A stretch of 7,086 nt of DNA from Geobacter sp. UBA4074 (lineage in GTDB: Bacteria; Desulfobacterota; Desulfuromonadia; Geobacterales; Pseudopelobacteraceae): assembly GCA_002383415.1 (NCBI GenBank), contig DFYU01000017.1:1-7086 (forward strand). The letters are read 5' to 3'. Below, in pieces: positions 5,514 through 7,086 of this stretch (the first letter of the stretch is position 1; each line of letters opens with the position of its first letter). The notes beneath the pieces are model-generated. The model did no database searches, was not told the DNA's origin, and saw only the letters and a program-made list of their open reading frames with translations. A program made the translations under genes and the position numbers.

Positions 5514-5941
5514 CACGGGATTGCCAGCGCATTGATAATCGGCCAATCGGCCTCGGCCCAATCCAGTTCACGCAGTCGTGCGGGGGGCAGCCAGCAGCTG
5601 GCCTGATGTTCATGCAGGGTAATGGTGCCGCTCAGTTGATCACAACAAAAGGGATGCAGGGTCACCGTGAAACCGGGGTAGCGATGGGTGACCGAAGCCA
5701 GCCTCTGCCCAACCCTGACCGTAATGCCCAACTCCTCCTGCAGTTCTCGCAGCAGACCGTCCTGCAGCGACTCACCCGGTTCCAGCTTGCCACCAGGGAA
5801 CTCCCACTTGAGCGGCAGCGACATACTGCTGGAACGCTGGGTGGCCAGAATCAGTCCGTCATGCTCGATCACGGCGCAGACAACCTGGATATGGAGATGG
5901 GAAACGGTCACGACAGTCAGGGATTTCCTTAGCGGTGTCAA
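5513..5941 (-). CDS. Nudix hydrolase, MutT-like (8-oxo-dGTP type)
   Basis: A cytosolic Nudix enzyme of up to 142 residues, about the usual MutT size. The Nudix box is complete: G51, E57, R65-E66-L67, E69-E70, G72-I73 in GGKLEPGESL then REL-EELGI, with the MutT-like WEFPGGK just before it. The C-terminal LDWAEADWPII resembles the purine-side segment of MutT. The likely reaction is hydrolysis of a damaged nucleoside triphosphate, such as 8-oxo-dGTP, to the monophosphate; exact substrate unproven. The start is uncertain. TTG 5941 gives the longest product but has no clear ribosome binding site. GTG 5911 would remove 10 residues, closer to typical MutT starts, and AAGGA lies 14 bases upstream of it, rather far. 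The stop overlaps the next ATG by one base (TGATG), so the two proteins are probably translationally coupled and cotranscribed. Confidence 0.88.
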   Translation of the reverse strand: MTPLRKSLTVVTVSHLHIQVVCAVIEHDGLILATQRSSSMSLPLKWEFPGGKLEPGESLQDGLLRELQEELGITVRVGQRLASVTHRYPGFTVTLHPFCCDQLSGTITLHEHQASCWLPPARLRELDWAEADWPIINALAIP

Positions 5942-5980
5942 GTGCTCTATAGAACCACAAAACCAGACAACTCACAACAG

Positions 5981-6014
5981 ACAAAACGGCCCGTCGCTGG
6001 CTGCAACGGGCCGT
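5981..6014 (-). terminator. Terminator after glyA
   Basis: A perfect 9-bp stem (ACGGCCCGT with ACGGGCCGT, 5986-5994 and 6006-6014) encloses an 11-base loop. Read on the - strand, it is followed by TTTTGTCTGTTG. It starts 26 bases past the glyA stop and separates glyA from the Nudix gene. Confidence 0.75.
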
Positions 6015-6040
6015 CTGCAGGGGACTGCGACAAGCGTGCC

Positions 6041-7086
6041 TTACTTCAAGCGATTGGCATACAGCGGGAATTTTTTCATCAACTCGTTGACCCGCTTCTG
6101 AATGCCGGCCAGTGCTTCATCGTTACCGATATTGGCAATGGCGTCGGCGATGAAACCGGCCACCTGATCCATCTCGGACTCTTTCAGGCCGTGGGAGGTA
6201 CAGGCCGGAGTACCGATCCGGATACCGGAGGTGACGAACGGCGAGCGGGTCTCAAACGGTACGGTATTCTTGTTGACGGTGATGCCGGCCTTGTCCAGCG
6301 CCTCTTCGGCCGCCTTGCCGGTAATCTCGGTACCGGAGAAGTTGATCAGCATCAGATGGTTGTCGGTACCGCCGGAGGTCAGTTTGAAGCCCCGCTTCAT
6401 CAGCGCCTCAGACAGCGCCTTGGCGTTCTTGACGATCTGTTGCTGGTAGCTCTTGAATTCAGGCTGCAACGCTTCCTTGAAGGCCACCGCCTTGGCGGCG
6501 ATGACGTGCATCAACGGGCCACCCTGGATACCGGGGAAGATCTGCGAGTTGATGGTCTTGGCAAACTCCTCGCGGCAGAGGATCATGCCGCCCCGTGGCC
6601 CGCGCAGGGTCTTGTGGGTGGTGGTGGTCACGAACTCGGCGTACGGTACCGGGCTGGGATGGACCCCGGCGGCCACCAGACCGGCGATGTGAGCCATATC
6701 CACCATCACCACTGCGCCGACCTTGTCAGCGATGGCACGGAAGGCCGGGAAGTCGATGATGCGGGGGTAGGCGCTGGCGCCCACCACGATCATCTTGGGC
6801 TTATGCTCGACCGCCAGCCGCTCCACTTCGCTGTAGTCGATGGTCTCGCTCTCCTGGGAGACGCCGTAGGGCACCACCTTGTAGAAACGACCCGAGAAGT
6901 TGACCGGACTACCGTGGGTCAGGTGACCGCCGTGGGACAGGTTCATGCCCAGAATGGTGTCGCCCGGTTGGCAGACGGCGTTGTAGACCGCCATGTTGGC
7001 CTGGGAGCCGGCGTGGGGCTGCACGTTGGCATGCTCGGCACCGAACAGCTCTTTGGCGCGATCAATGGCCAGCTGCTCCACCACAT
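6041..7086 (-). CDS. glyA: Serine hydroxymethyltransferase (5' end missing)
   Basis: PLP enzyme that interconverts serine plus tetrahydrofolate with glycine plus 5,10-methylene-tetrahydrofolate, the main cytosolic one-carbon source. About 348 codons are present; roughly 65-70 N-terminal residues lie beyond the window, judged from the usual length of about 415. The visible text starts VVEQLAIDRAKELFGAEHAN. It then shows VQPHAGSQAN (PLP-phosphate site), the His-rich LSHGGHLTHGSPVNFSG, VMVDMAHIAGLVAAG (PLP-ring Asp and His) and TTTTHKTLRGPRGG, which carries the Schiff-base lysine. VPFETRSPFVTSGIRIGTPA follows, including the substrate-carboxylate arginine, and the protein ends PLYANRLK. No disruption is seen. 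A GTG at 7084 is an internal valine, not the start. The gene has its own terminator and is unlikely to be functionally tied to the repair genes downstream. Confidence 0.97.
   Translation of the reverse strand, partial: VVEQLAIDRAKELFGAEHANVQPHAGSQANMAVYNAVCQPGDTILGMNLSHGGHLTHGSPVNFSGRFYKVVPYGVSQESETIDYSEVERLAVEHKPKMIVVGASAYPRIIDFPAFRAIADKVGAVVMVDMAHIAGLVAAGVHPSPVPYAEFVTTTTHKTLRGPRGGMILCREEFAKTINSQIFPGIQGGPLMHVIAAKAVAFKEALQPEFKSYQQQIVKNAKALSEALMKRGFKLTSGGTDNHLMLINFSGTEITGKAAEEALDKAGITVNKNTVPFETRSPFVTSGIRIGTPACTSHGLKESEMDQVAGFIADAIANIGNDEALAGIQKRVNELMKKFPLYANRLK

Noticed and set aside
5514..5561. TTG start 16 codons upstream for the fusion protein
   Set aside because: The extra residues overlap the Nudix gene, have no domain match, and the PHP domain begins right after ATG 5513.
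5936..5951. TATAGA (5951-5946) and TTGACA (5941-5936) on the - strand as a Nudix-gene promoter
   Set aside because: The two hexamers are in the wrong order to act together. No good -35 lies 16-18 bp before TATAGA, and no good -10 lies 17 bp after TTGACA. A weak promoter in this gap is possible but not supported.

Overview
The window looks like bacterial chromosomal DNA of moderately high GC with a tightly packed gene layout. A PHP/EndoQ-type nuclease fused to a UvrD-type helicase, a textbook sigma-54 promoter and small cysteine-rich or membrane proteins without an obvious family suggest a Desulfobacterota member of the Geobacter/Trichlorobacter/Pelobacter kind. That placement is an inference from gene content and style; no rRNA or other decisive marker is present.

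Layout. (1) 1-287, + strand: the 3' end of clpB, followed by a hairpin terminator (312-355). (2) 288-537: an AT-richer regulatory gap. It holds two copies of a 15-bp double-TTGCAA element 39 bp apart and a -24/-12 (sigma-54) promoter ending just before the next start codon. (3) 538-2164, + strand: an unrecognised four-gene operon. It encodes a 64-aa five-cysteine protein, a 40-aa single-span membrane protein, an 83-aa two-span membrane protein and a 349-aa protein with about eight membrane spans. It closes with two consecutive hairpins, the second a strong terminator (2192-2230). (4) 2256-5941, - strand: a Nudix (MutT-like) hydrolase translationally coupled (TGATG overlap) to a 1085-aa protein that joins an EndoQ-like PHP nuclease with a zinc-binding module to an SF1A UvrD/Rep-like helicase. 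This fusion ends in QLDLF, a match to the bacterial sliding-clamp-binding motif. (5) 6041-7086, - strand: most of glyA (serine hydroxymethyltransferase), cut at its 5' end by the window edge, with its own terminator (5981-6014).

How the genes work together. The - strand pair reads as a genome-maintenance unit: the Nudix enzyme would clean damaged nucleotides from the pool, and the fusion would nick DNA at damaged bases and unwind from the nick, possibly tethered to the clamp. The + strand operon appears to be switched on by an enhancer-binding protein acting through sigma-54, and probably builds a small membrane complex of unknown function. clpB and glyA are ordinary housekeeping neighbours. 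I saw no tRNA, rRNA, CRISPR array, insertion sequence or integrase.
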